Origin: an uncultured Bacilli bacterium | GTDB taxonomy: Bacteria; Bacillota_I; Bacilli_A; RF39; UBA660 | Direction of reading: 5' to 3' | DNA: 64,000 nt | NCBI GenBank assembly: GCA_934130165.1 | Contig: CAKOXO010000001.1 | Span: 407,176-471,175 of the forward strand | Shown: positions 23,643-32,107 of the stretch, piece after piece | Numbering within the stretch: position 1 is the first letter of the stretch | Layout of the letters: the number at the start of each line of letters is the position of its first letter | Notes under the pieces: generated by a model | Database searches by the model: none | Told to the model about the DNA's origin: nothing | Seen by the model: the letters and a program-made list of their open reading frames with translations, nothing else | Position numbers and translations under genes: made by a program

Positions 23643-24734
23643 ATGTTTTTAGATATTTTTAATAGAGAAGATGTAAAGAGTTTTTTATCTGATACATTTA
23701 TTCTGAAAAGATATAATGACAAGGATATTCCCCTTACTATTTGTGATGAAAAAGTAGAGAAAGAACAATACTCATTCTACATAGTTATAGATGCTATTAT
23801 TAAATACTTTATTTTAATAGGTGATGAAGATAATTTTGATTCATATTTTGAACAGTTGCAATTAATTATAAGAAAAGTTAATACAAGTAATGATATGAAT
23901 ATTGCTGTTATTAGATTATTAATAAAATATATAAAATTAAAACTTGAAATAAGTGAAAATACTGATGAAAATAATAAGATGATAGTAGAATATGTATATG
24001 ATAAATATATAAAAGATGGTTATTTATATAGTGTTTGTTTTGAAGATGAAAAATCTAAAGAAGAAAAGGAAAGAATTATAGAAATACTAAAAAAATATAA
24101 AATAGCTGTGGATGATTTGGAAAGTTTAGAAAATACTGTAACTGATTATCCATTTATGATGGCATTTTATGCTTATAATGGACCAAAATTTTTATATAAC
24201 TTACTTATTAAAACAGTAGAGAAAAATGATCGTAAATATATTAATAGTAATGATTATTTCTTAAAAAATAGAGAAAAAAGCATAAAGGATTTAAATGAGT
24301 TTTTAATAAAAAAAGATATTCCATTAAAAGAGAAAGATTATATAATTGATTTTGTGAAAGAAAATTGGACTGCTCTTGATCTATCTAAATCAAAAATTAG
24401 TGTTTTCTTTATAAAAAGATCTACTGTTGGAAAAGATTCTATAGATTTATCTGATGGTATAATGAATAATGAAAAAGACCTAGATCATAGAATTCGTAGA
24501 ATACTTGAGACAAGATATAATAATATAAGTATTGATACAGATTCTATGTTTGATTTTCAAATATCGCTACCTAATATAAATGAAATAGTTGATAGAAGAA
24601 AAGTTAATAATGATATAGAAAATAGTGAAAGTGACACAAGTAATAGCTATGGAAGTATTAATATTATAATTTTAGTAGGAACCATTTTATTGATGATAGG
24701 AATAATTTTAACTATTATAAAGATTGGAATGTGA
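23643..24734 (+). CDS. Unrecognised tail-anchored protein
   Basis: 363 residues with GGGTGGTG before the ATG. The first 310 residues are soluble, mostly helical and charged; a single membrane segment lies at about 339-360, so the bulk faces the cytoplasm. No catalytic motif is recognised. It sits 23 nt after the small tail-anchored gene and 4 nt before fmt, suggesting an operon that includes fmt. Confidence 0.75.
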   Translation: MFLDIFNREDVKSFLSDTFILKRYNDKDIPLTICDEKVEKEQYSFYIVIDAIIKYFILIGDEDNFDSYFEQLQLIIRKVNTSNDMNIAVIRLLIKYIKLKLEISENTDENNKMIVEYVYDKYIKDGYLYSVCFEDEKSKEEKERIIEILKKYKIAVDDLESLENTVTDYPFMMAFYAYNGPKFLYNLLIKTVEKNDRKYINSNDYFLKNREKSIKDLNEFLIKKDIPLKEKDYIIDFVKENWTALDLSKSKISVFFIKRSTVGKDSIDLSDGIMNNEKDLDHRIRRILETRYNNISIDTDSMFDFQISLPNINEIVDRRKVNNDIENSESDTSNSYGSINIIILVGTILLMIGIILTIIKIGM

Positions 24735-24738
24735 TAAT

Positions 24739-25668
24739 ATGAAAAAAATAGTTTTTATGGGAACACCAGATTTTGCAGTCAATATATTAGAGGGATTAAT
24801 TGAAAATTATGATGTTATAGCAGTTGTTAGTCAACCAGATAAGAAGGTTGGAAGAAAGCAAGTTTTAACAGAAACTCCTGTAAAAAAAGTTGCCTTAGAA
24901 AATAATATTTTAGTGCTTCAACCTGAAAATATAAGAAAAGATTATCAAGCAATAATTGATTTAAAACCAGATATTATTGTTACTTGTGCTTATGGTCAGA
25001 TTATTCCAAAAGAGTTATTGGAATGTCCTGAATATGGTTGTATAAATGTACATGCCTCTCTACTTCCAAAATTAAGAGGTGGAGCCCCAATTCATAAAGC
25101 AATCATAGAAGGTTATGATAAAACAGGTATTACTATAATGTATATGGATGAGGCTATGGATAGTGGTGATATAATAACTCAAAAAGAAACAATAATAACT
25201 GATGAAGATAATTTAGAATCTCTTCATGATAGGTTAAGTATAATGGGAAGAGAATTATTACTTGAAACATTACCATCTATATTTGATAAGACTAATAATA
25301 GAGTAAAGCAAGATCTTTCATGTGTTACATATGCCTATAACATAAAAAGAGAAGAAGAACATATTAATTTTTCAAAGACTAAAAGAGAAGTTTTTAATCA
25401 AATAAGAGGATTATGTCCCTTTCCTGGTGCTTATACAGTTTTAGATGATGAAGTATTTAAAATATATAAAATAGAAATATCTCCAAATAATTATAAAGGT
25501 GAATGTGGTAAGATTATTAATATATATAAGGATGGTATAGGAGTAGGTTGTAGTGATGGTGAGGTAATTATAAAAGAATTAAAACCATCTGGTAAAAAGA
25601 AAATGTCAGCAAAAGATTATTTGAATGGAGTAAAAAAAGAAAACTTAATAGGAAAAGTATTTAAGTAA
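24739..25668 (+). CDS. fmt: Methionyl-tRNA formyltransferase
   Basis: 309 residues from the ATG at 24739; an in-frame TTG at 24724 overlaps the previous gene and is not favoured. It formylates initiator Met-tRNA using 10-formyl-THF. Features: FMGTPDFAV at the N-terminus, the catalytic Asn and His in CINVHASLLPKLRGGAPI, the Asp in MDEAMDSGDI, and a C-terminal OB-like domain containing GLCPFPGAYT. No def gene is adjacent. Confidence 0.96.
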   Translation: MKKIVFMGTPDFAVNILEGLIENYDVIAVVSQPDKKVGRKQVLTETPVKKVALENNILVLQPENIRKDYQAIIDLKPDIIVTCAYGQIIPKELLECPEYGCINVHASLLPKLRGGAPIHKAIIEGYDKTGITIMYMDEAMDSGDIITQKETIITDEDNLESLHDRLSIMGRELLLETLPSIFDKTNNRVKQDLSCVTYAYNIKREEEHINFSKTKREVFNQIRGLCPFPGAYTVLDDEVFKIYKIEISPNNYKGECGKIINIYKDGIGVGCSDGEVIIKELKPSGKKKMSAKDYLNGVKKENLIGKVFK

Positions 25669-25678
25669 AGGATGGATT

Positions 25679-26413
25679 ATGAAGGATAAAAAGGAAACAA
25701 TTATAAATGTTTTTAATCAATTAAAAGAAATATGGAAAAATCCAAGAGGTAGAAGTATTATAATGCTTGTACTTTATTTCTTTTTCTTTTTATTTATTAT
25801 AATAGGACTTAGAAATGGTCATAAAGTAGATAATACTGAGAAAAAAGATACTACTTCTGACTTGGATTATAGTATAGAAAAAATAAAAAAATCAAATTAT
25901 CATTATAAATATTTAGTTGATTATAATAACAATTTGGTATTATATGAAGGCGATAAAAATAACGATAAGGAGTTATTTACAAAAAAATTCAATAACTTAG
26001 AAGAAAATTATTATAATTATCAGGAAAAATACTATAAAAACATTAATGGTGTTTGGTCTAAAACAGATAATCCATATTTGTATAGTGAATACTTGGATTT
26101 TACTAATTTAGAGAAGATACTAACTAGTGCAACGTATGATTCAAAAACAGAATATAATAATGGTAGTAAATTATATACTTATGATATTTCTACCACAACT
26201 CTTGTAAAAATAATTAATAGAGAAGATATAGATATAGCTGATAACCCTAATAAAATTATAGTTACTACAAATGAAGATAATGAAGCTACTAAATTTGAAT
26301 TTTATTTAACTCCATATGTTAATTATAAAGATAATAATAGTAGTAGTATTTTAAATATTTCATTAGAATATTCTAATTTTGGAAAAGTAGAGGAAATTAA
26401 AAACCCAAAGTAA
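25679..26413 (+). CDS. Membrane-anchored protein of unknown function
   Basis: 244 residues. A short cytoplasmic lead rich in Lys and Asn precedes one membrane segment (about 28-45); the remaining 195 residues are outside and rich in Tyr, Asn, Asp and Lys with alternating strands. Ten bases separate it from fmt (AAGGATGG as Shine-Dalgarno). It may be an extracellular sensor or LolA/LppX-like carrier fold, but I see no diagnostic motif. Confidence 0.7.
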   Translation: MKDKKETIINVFNQLKEIWKNPRGRSIIMLVLYFFFFLFIIIGLRNGHKVDNTEKKDTTSDLDYSIEKIKKSNYHYKYLVDYNNNLVLYEGDKNNDKELFTKKFNNLEENYYNYQEKYYKNINGVWSKTDNPYLYSEYLDFTNLEKILTSATYDSKTEYNNGSKLYTYDISTTTLVKIINREDIDIADNPNKIIVTTNEDNEATKFEFYLTPYVNYKDNNSSSILNISLEYSNFGKVEEIKNPK

Positions 26414-26425
26414 TATAAAAACATT

Positions 26426-26455
26426 AAAAAGTATTTCATGTGAGGTACTTTTTTT
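26426..26455 (+). terminator. Terminator after the 25679 gene
   Basis: AAAAAGTAT pairs with GTACTTTTT around an 11-nt loop and ends in T7. Confidence 0.7.
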
Positions 26456-26485
26456 GTTATAATCATTTTAGGAGGGCATGTTTAA

Positions 26486-27118
26486 ATGAAAAAAGTATTA
26501 GTATATGGCGATTCTAATGTCTGGGGAGATAATTTCCTTACAGGAGAGAGAATTTCGGATGATAAACAATGGGTTAAAATATTACAAAATAAATTGAAAA
26601 AGGAATATATATTTTTTCAAGAAGGATTACCTGGACGTATAGCTGGATGTGAAGAAAAAGAAAAAACGTATAAAAATGGTAAGGATAATTTTATATCAAC
26701 ATTTAGAACCAATGCTCCGGTAGATATTGTTATTATTGCTTTAGGAACAAATGATTTACAAATGAAATATAAGAAATCATCAAAAAGTATTATTAATGAT
26801 TTACTTTGGTATGAAAAACAGCTAGAACAAAGTTATGAAGATTTAGAGGATAGAAAAAAATATTTTGTTAATGAGAAAATGCCAAGAATAATTTATATAT
26901 TACCAGTTAATTTTGATTACAAGGTTAATGCTAGTGTTATTTTTGATGAACAAAGTGAACAAAAAAGACAAGAAATTATAGATTATTTTTCTAAAAACAA
27001 AAAGGATGTAATTACATCTAATGATATGAATCTTTTTGATGATGGTATTCATCTTAATTTTGATGGTCATAAAAAACTTGCGAATATGGTAGAAAAGGAA
27101 TTAATAAATAATGAGTAG
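26486..27118 (+). CDS. SGNH/GDSL-type hydrolase
   Basis: 210 residues, no signal peptide. The SGNH blocks are complete: block I VLVYGDSNVWG (Ser10 nucleophile), the Gly in block II within EGLPGR, block III ALGTNDLQ, and the catalytic Asp/His in DDGIHLN. This arrangement is close to arylesterase/acyl-CoA thioesterase members. Overlapping by 8 nt with the PlsC-like gene, it may act with it on a lipid or acyl group; the substrate is not predictable. AGGAGGG precedes the ATG. Confidence 0.88.
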   Translation: MKKVLVYGDSNVWGDNFLTGERISDDKQWVKILQNKLKKEYIFFQEGLPGRIAGCEEKEKTYKNGKDNFISTFRTNAPVDIVIIALGTNDLQMKYKKSSKSIINDLLWYEKQLEQSYEDLEDRKKYFVNEKMPRIIYILPVNFDYKVNASVIFDEQSEQKRQEIIDYFSKNKKDVITSNDMNLFDDGIHLNFDGHKKLANMVEKELINNE

Positions 27119-27938
27119 TAGTAAAATAGAAGAATTAAAAAAATTAAGAAATAGCATTGATTTGGTAGTGAATGGTAAACCTGAGATAATTAAGGAGTCC
27201 CCAACAATTGTGATTACAAATCACAATTGTTTAAAAGATATCTTTTACTTACCAATGAGTTTATCTGAAGAAGATAAAATAATTAGTTTAATAAGTTCCA
27301 GATTAATTTACAAAAGAGACATAAAAAGACAAGAGGTAGTTAATAAGTACTTATATAGTATGCCCATTGAAGCACATGGTGGAAAAGAATATGCTAATTT
27401 ATGTCTAGATAGTGCAGCAAATTTATTGTCTAATGGTTATAACTTAAATATCTTTCCAGAAGGTGCATATATTGATGATAAAGAACATGTTTATAAAGGT
27501 AGAACAGGGGCAGCTAGAATATTATTTAGTGCTAAAGAAAATGGGATAAATCCAAATATTATACCAATTTCAATAGATGTTTCTCAAACAGAGGCAGATT
27601 TAGATAGTTATAATTTAAATGAAAATGATAAAGTTGTTGTAAATGTGCTAGATCCAATTGATTATACTGATGCTTACTACGATTATAAAAACAGTTCAAG
27701 TTTTGAAGAAAAAAATGCTAACTTACATAAAATTATGGATATTGGAATGAGATCTATTGCAGAATCACTTAACCGAGAATATGTAGATTCATATATAGAA
27801 TTATATCCAAAGAAAAATGTTATTTTTGAAACTGGTGAAAAGATAGATACTGATATTGCAAGGAAAAAGCAATATTATATAATTTATAAAAGAGGACTAG
27901 AAAATAGATGTAAATCTTTAAAAAAGGTATTAAAATAA
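27111..27938 (+). CDS. PlsC-like acyltransferase
   Basis: 275 residues. The acyltransferase motifs are present: NHNCLKD (H-x4-D, about residue 38) and NIFPEGAYID (FPEG, about residue 117). Family members move an acyl chain from acyl-ACP or acyl-CoA to lysophosphatidate. The N-terminus lacks a clear membrane segment, so it may be peripheral. It overlaps the SGNH hydrolase gene by 8 nt, implying coupled translation. The C-terminal 90 residues are Lys/Asp-rich and not part of the core. It could act on a lipid other than lysophosphatidate. Confidence 0.8.
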   Translation: MSSSKIEELKKLRNSIDLVVNGKPEIIKESPTIVITNHNCLKDIFYLPMSLSEEDKIISLISSRLIYKRDIKRQEVVNKYLYSMPIEAHGGKEYANLCLDSAANLLSNGYNLNIFPEGAYIDDKEHVYKGRTGAARILFSAKENGINPNIIPISIDVSQTEADLDSYNLNENDKVVVNVLDPIDYTDAYYDYKNSSSFEEKNANLHKIMDIGMRSIAESLNREYVDSYIELYPKKNVIFETGEKIDTDIARKKQYYIIYKRGLENRCKSLKKVLK

Positions 27939-27950
27939 CTAGAACCGTGT

Positions 27951-27986
27951 TATAATACAAACCAAAAAGGGAATAATCCCTTTTTT
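27951..27986 (+). terminator. TATAAT box followed directly by a perfect terminator hairpin
   Basis: TATAAT (27951-27956) is followed 7 bp later by AAAAAGGGA (27964-27972)/TCCCTTTTT (27977-27985) with an ATAA loop. The hairpin ends the upstream pair of genes. Because it lies between a possible -10 box and fic, it could also attenuate fic transcription. No good -35 box is seen. Confidence 0.7.
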
Positions 27987-28002
27987 GATTGGATGTGTTA
28001 TT

Positions 28003-29142
28003 ATGAATGATTTTGATCTTTCATATTTGAAATTAGATGAAAAAAGAAGATTACATGTAAATTATGATTATTTAGAACCTTATAAAGATGATGTTTTAAG
28101 ATTTTTAGATGGAGAGGATAAATTAAAGACGTTACGTTTTGCAAAAAGAGCAATGATGTCACAAGAAATAAAAGCAAATAATACAATTGAAGGTATTGCC
28201 GATGATTTATCACTTATTGATGAAGTGATAAAAAACAAGGCAACTCTTTCTGAAATTGAAAGAAAAAGAATCATTAATTTATATCATGGATATCAATATA
28301 TATTAACTCATTCTGATATTAATAAAGAAAGTTTGAGAGAGTTATATTCTCTATTAAGTGATGATATTTTATCTAGTTATGATCAAAAAAGTTTAGGGGA
28401 GTATTATAGAACAAAACCAGTCTATATAATTAAGGGTAATAATTTAGGTAATGATTATTATGAAGGCATTAATCCTAAAAATATAGATGATTATATGAAC
28501 AATTTGTTTGAATATATAAATAGTAACTTTTTATCTGATACAGAAATTAATAGTTTTATAAAATCTCAAATTATGCATTTCTATTTTGTCCATATTCATC
28601 CATATCCAGATGTTAATGGTAGAACAAGTAGAACCTTAGCTATGTGGTATTTATTAAATCAGAAAAGTTATCCATATATTATATTTAATAGAGCAATTGC
28701 TTTTTCTCAACCTGAATATGAAAAAAATTTAATTATAACTAGGGAATGTGATGATGCAACTTTATTTTTAAGATATATGTTAGAAAATACTTTAAAGGAG
28801 CTTGAAAAAGAATATGTGATAGAAAGTATTAGAGAAAACTCCGATACAAACTTAACTAAAATGGATTTACAAATGATAGAATATTTACTTACTACAAATG
28901 CAAACTTAACAGCTAAGGATCTGGCGACTACATATAATCATTATAATGATAGTAAAATGGCAAATATAATAATAGAAGAAAAGATAATGCCTTTAGTAGA
29001 AAAAAGTGTGTTTGTTAAAAAAGGTGATACAAAAAGTTATATTGATAGTAACAGGCATAACTTTAATATAGAACTTAACAAAGGATTAGTAGATGTAAAT
29101 AAATCTAAGATAAAACATTTAAAAATAGATCGTTATATATAA
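28003..29142 (+). CDS. Fic/DOC family protein
   Basis: 379 residues from the ATG at 28003. The Fic active-site loop is HPYPDVNGRTSR (199-210), matching HPFx[D/E]GNGRxxR with V in place of a glycine. An N-terminal helix with NNTIEGI resembles the inhibitory [S/T]xxxE[G/N] motif, but the first Ser/Thr is replaced by Asn. The C-terminal third is a winged-helix-like segment. Family members transfer AMP or another nucleotide to target hydroxyls. The stop region lies in a 25-bp sequence that recurs at 29661. Confidence 0.9.
   Translation: MNDFDLSYLKLDEKRRLHVNYDYLEPYKDDVLRFLDGEDKLKTLRFAKRAMMSQEIKANNTIEGIADDLSLIDEVIKNKATLSEIERKRIINLYHGYQYILTHSDINKESLRELYSLLSDDILSSYDQKSLGEYYRTKPVYIIKGNNLGNDYYEGINPKNIDDYMNNLFEYINSNFLSDTEINSFIKSQIMHFYFVHIHPYPDVNGRTSRTLAMWYLLNQKSYPYIIFNRAIAFSQPEYEKNLIITRECDDATLFLRYMLENTLKELEKEYVIESIRENSDTNLTKMDLQMIEYLLTTNANLTAKDLATTYNHYNDSKMANIIIEEKIMPLVEKSVFVKKGDTKSYIDSNRHNFNIELNKGLVDVNKSKIKHLKIDRYI
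29118..29142 (+). repeat. Direct repeat, left copy (3' end of fic)
   Basis: The last 25 bp of fic, including its stop codon, match 29661-29685 at 24 of 25 positions (T/C difference at base 13). Similarity weakly continues upstream. Confidence 0.85.
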
Positions 29143-29150
29143 TCATAAAT

Positions 29151-29180
29151 TTGTATAATGCAATAAAAATCGTGTATAAT
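29151..29180 (+). promoter_or_regulatory. Probable promoter of the NDT-like gene
   Basis: TTGTAT (29151-29156), 18 bp, TATAAT (29175-29180), 29 bp before the ATG. It lies inside the segment bounded by the direct repeats, so this segment carries its own promoter. Confidence 0.5.
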
Positions 29181-29209
29181 GGACATATATTTATTTTAGG
29201 AGTGATAAG

Positions 29210-29629
29210 ATGTTGACGGTTAACTTGGGTGGTACATGTAATAATGACGATTGGAGAGAGTCTTTAATAGAACTTTTAAATCCTAATGTAAAGTATTTTA
29301 ATCCAGTAGTTAAAAATTGGAAATATACAGAACTTACAAAAAAAGAAAAGAAAGAGCGAATGCAATCTAGTGATATTCTGTTATATGTTATTACTCCGAA
29401 GCAAACAGGATTTAGTGCTATAGCTTCTGCAGTTGATTATAGTAATAAAGTTCCGGATAAACTTGTTTTTTGTGTTTTGTATGAACATAACGGAATGCGA
29501 ATTAAAGGACATATGTTAGAAAGTATAAAATCAGTGGAAGACATTATTAATAGTAATGGTTGTCTAACTTTTAATAATCTTACTGATGTAGCAAATTATT
29601 TAAACAATATGTCAAAAATTAAAAATTGA
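29210..29629 (+). CDS. Nucleoside 2-deoxyribosyltransferase-like protein
   Basis: 139 residues with TAGGAGTGATAAG before the ATG. The pattern LGGTCNNDDWRESLIELL, KYFNPVVKNW, SSDILLYVITPKQTGFSAIA fits the NDT-like Rossmannoid group (PF15891-like). Such proteins cut or transfer the glycosidic bond of nucleosides or nucleotides, but many small members are uncharacterised and some occur in mobile or defence loci. It is bounded by the 25-bp direct repeats and has its own promoter. The catalytic glutamate cannot be assigned with certainty. Confidence 0.75.
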   Translation: MLTVNLGGTCNNDDWRESLIELLNPNVKYFNPVVKNWKYTELTKKEKKERMQSSDILLYVITPKQTGFSAIASAVDYSNKVPDKLVFCVLYEHNGMRIKGHMLESIKSVEDIINSNGCLTFNNLTDVANYLNNMSKIKN

Positions 29630-29660
29630 ATCCACTAAACTGGAATTAGTTTTAAAAAAC

Positions 29661-29685
29661 TTTAAAAATAGACCGTTATATATAA
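29661..29685 (+). repeat. Direct repeat, right copy
   Basis: Near-identical to the fic 3' end at 29118-29142 (24/25). This copy continues directly into the terminator, in the way terminators overlap stop codons elsewhere in the window. Confidence 0.85.
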
Positions 29686-29703
29686 AATGGTCGTTTTTTT
29701 TTT
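29671..29703 (+). terminator. Terminator after the NDT-like gene, perhaps originally of fic
   Basis: GACCGTT (29671-29677) pairs with AATGGTC (29686-29692), followed by G and a long T run. Its 5' arm lies inside the right direct repeat. Confidence 0.7.
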
Positions 29704-29736
29704 CTATTTTTGATATAATAATACTAGGTGATAACA

Positions 29737-31722
29737 ATGGTAGAGAAAAGAATTGATGAGTTAGTAAAAATAATTAATGAAGCAGATTATAATTATCATA
29801 CTCTAGATAATCCTACAATTACAGACCAAGAGTATGATAAGTATTTAAGAGAATTATTTGACTTAGAAAGTGAACACCCAGAACTTATTAGAAGTGATTC
29901 TCCAACTCAACATGCTGGTGGAAAAATTATAGAAGGATTTGAAAAAGTAGAACATAAAATACCAATGATGAGTCTTTCTGATGTGTTTTCTGAAAGTGAA
30001 TTAATTGCCTTTGATGAAAGGATAAAAAAAGAAGGAATTAATCCAAAATATATGTGTGAGTTAAAAATAGATGGACTATCAGTTTCTCTTTTATATGAAA
30101 AAGGAATCCTAATTCGTGCAGCAACAAGAGGAGATGGAACAATAGGTGAGGATATAACTCATAATGTAAAAACAATAAAAGCAATTCCTCTAAAATTAAA
30201 AGAAGATGTTGATATAGAAGTTCGTGGCGAAATTTTTATGAATAAAAAAACTTTAGAAGAAATAAATAAAGAAAGGATTGCTAGTAACCAAGCTCCATTA
30301 CAAAATTGCCGTAATGCAGCTGCTGGTTCTGTTCGTCAACTAGATTCAAAAATAGCTGCTAAAAGAAAGCTGGACAACTTTATTTATCATCTACCTAATC
30401 CGCTTGATTATGGTATCCATACTCATAGTGAAGCAATCGAATATATGAAAAATTTAGGATTTAAAACCAATCCTAATAACAGATTAGTGGATAATATAAA
30501 TGATGTATTATTATTTATTGAAGAAAAAGGAAGCAAAAGATCAACCCTTCCTTATGATATAGATGGTATTGTTATAAAAGTAAATAATATAGACGATCAA
30601 CAAAAATTAGGATTTACTGCAAAATATCCAAAATGGGCAACAGCTTATAAATTTCCTGCAGAAGAAGTATTAACAAAATTAACTGATATTATTTTCACTG
30701 TTGGACGTACTGGACAAATTACACCTAATGCTGTTTTAGAACCAGTAATAGTTGCAGGTTCTACTGTAAAAAGAGCAACACTTCATAATGAGGATAATGT
30801 TATTGCAAAAGATTTAAAAATAGGTGATATAGTGTCTATTAGAAAAGCTGGTGATGTTATTCCAGAGGTAATTGAGGCAAAGAAAGAACGTCGTACTGGA
30901 CTTGAGAAAGATTTTAAAATGATAGATAAATGTCCTATGTGTGGTGAAAAAATCACAAAAAAAGAAGGTCAAGTTGATTACTTTTGTACAAATAATGAGT
31001 GTCCTGCTAGAAAAATAGAGTCTCTAATTCATTTTTCATCAAGAGATGCTATGAATATAGATGGTTTGGGTGAAAGAATAGTAGAAGATTTCTTTAATTT
31101 TGGTTTTATAAGTAAAATAAGTGATATTTATAAATTGGAAAATCATAGAAAAGATTTAATAACTTTAGAAGGATATGGTAATAAATCTGTTGAAAAACTT
31201 TTAGACGCAATAGATAACAGTAAGGAAAACTCATTAGAAAAATTACTATTTGGATTAGGTATTCCACATGTGGGTGCTAAAACATCTAAAATTTTAGCTA
31301 GTAATTTTAAAACGTTGGATAATCTTATTAATGCAAGTAGTGATGATTTAGTAAGTATCAATGATATTGGTGATATTATTGCAGAATCTATCAAAAAGTA
31401 TTTTAATAATAGTGAAAATATGGAAGAAATAGAAAGACTTAAAAAAATAGGGATTAATACAACATATTTAGGTCAAGAAGTTATTTATAATGATAACTTT
31501 AAAGATAAAACTTTTGTTTTGACAGGAAGCTTAAAGACTCTAACAAGAGACAAAGCTAAAGAAATAATTGAATCTAATGGTGGTAAAACCTCATCATCAG
31601 TTTCTAAAAAAACCTCAGTTGTAATAGTTGGAGAAGATCCTGGTAGTAAATATCAAAAAGCAAAAGAGTTAGGAATAGATGTTTGGAGTGAAGAAGAGTT
31701 TTTAAATATAATTAATGAATAG
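29737..31722 (+). CDS. ligA: NAD-dependent DNA ligase
   Basis: 661 residues, the standard length, from the ATG at 29737 (AGGTGAT upstream; an in-frame GTG at 29728 is part of that sequence). Seals nicks with NAD+ in replication and repair. Features: the adenylated Lys110 in CELKIDGLS, TRGDGTIGED, VRGEIFM, the zinc finger CPMCGEKI with later Cys residues in CTNNECPARK, a helix-hairpin-helix region (about 440-570) and a C-terminal BRCT domain (DKTFVLTGSLKTL to EEFLNII). pcrA, its frequent neighbour, is not present. A terminator overlaps the stop. Confidence 0.97.
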   Translation: MVEKRIDELVKIINEADYNYHTLDNPTITDQEYDKYLRELFDLESEHPELIRSDSPTQHAGGKIIEGFEKVEHKIPMMSLSDVFSESELIAFDERIKKEGINPKYMCELKIDGLSVSLLYEKGILIRAATRGDGTIGEDITHNVKTIKAIPLKLKEDVDIEVRGEIFMNKKTLEEINKERIASNQAPLQNCRNAAAGSVRQLDSKIAAKRKLDNFIYHLPNPLDYGIHTHSEAIEYMKNLGFKTNPNNRLVDNINDVLLFIEEKGSKRSTLPYDIDGIVIKVNNIDDQQKLGFTAKYPKWATAYKFPAEEVLTKLTDIIFTVGRTGQITPNAVLEPVIVAGSTVKRATLHNEDNVIAKDLKIGDIVSIRKAGDVIPEVIEAKKERRTGLEKDFKMIDKCPMCGEKITKKEGQVDYFCTNNECPARKIESLIHFSSRDAMNIDGLGERIVEDFFNFGFISKISDIYKLENHRKDLITLEGYGNKSVEKLLDAIDNSKENSLEKLLFGLGIPHVGAKTSKILASNFKTLDNLINASSDDLVSINDIGDIIAESIKKYFNNSENMEEIERLKKIGINTTYLGQEVIYNDNFKDKTFVLTGSLKTLTRDKAKEIIESNGGKTSSSVSKKTSVVIVGEDPGSKYQKAKELGIDVWSEEEFLNIINE

Positions 31723-31739
31723 TTATAAAAACTCTTTTC
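31694..31739 (+). terminator. Terminator spanning the end of ligA
   Basis: An 11-bp perfect stem AAGAGTTTTTA (31694-31704)/TAAAAACTCTT (31726-31736) with a long loop containing the stop codon, then TTT. Confidence 0.6.
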
Positions 31740-31807
31740 TTGTTTATCAATAAAACTTTAAGTTTATAGATATACGTGGTATAATAAACTGGATTGGAGG
31801 GACTAAT

Positions 31808-32107
31808 ATGAAAGATAAGCTAACAAAAGAAGAAGTATTACATGTTGCAAATCTTGCTAGAATAGAAATTAGTGAAGAAGAATTAGAAATGTACCAAGTT
31901 AAATTAAAAGAATTATTAAACCAAGTAGAAGTAGTAAATGAAATAGATGATAATAACAAGGATTATTTAATTGCCCCATGGGGGAATAATTCAAAGTTTA
32001 GAGCTGATTTAGTTGGAGAGATGTTAGACCCTAAAGAAGTATTAAAAAATACTCCACGTAAGAGTGGAAATTATATAGAAGTACCAGTGGTGATTGCAAA
32101 TGAGTAA
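31808..32107 (+). CDS. gatC: Asp/Glu-tRNA amidotransferase subunit C
   Basis: 99 residues. The GatC pattern is present: LTKEEVLHVANLARIEISEE, a helix ending LNQVEVVNEID, and the C-terminal SGNYIEVPVVI. GatC stabilises the GatA-GatB interface. TGGAGG precedes the ATG; its end overlaps gatA by 8 nt. The presence of the complex means Gln-tRNA and/or Asn-tRNA is made by transamidation. Confidence 0.95.
   Translation: MKDKLTKEEVLHVANLARIEISEEELEMYQVKLKELLNQVEVVNEIDDNNKDYLIAPWGNNSKFRADLVGEMLDPKEVLKNTPRKSGNYIEVPVVIANE

Noticed and set aside
29151..29629. Fic plus NDT-like pair read as a toxin-antitoxin system
   Set aside because: The NDT-like product is a nucleotide-enzyme fold rather than a known Fic antitoxin, has its own promoter, and the repeat evidence suggests separate arrival.
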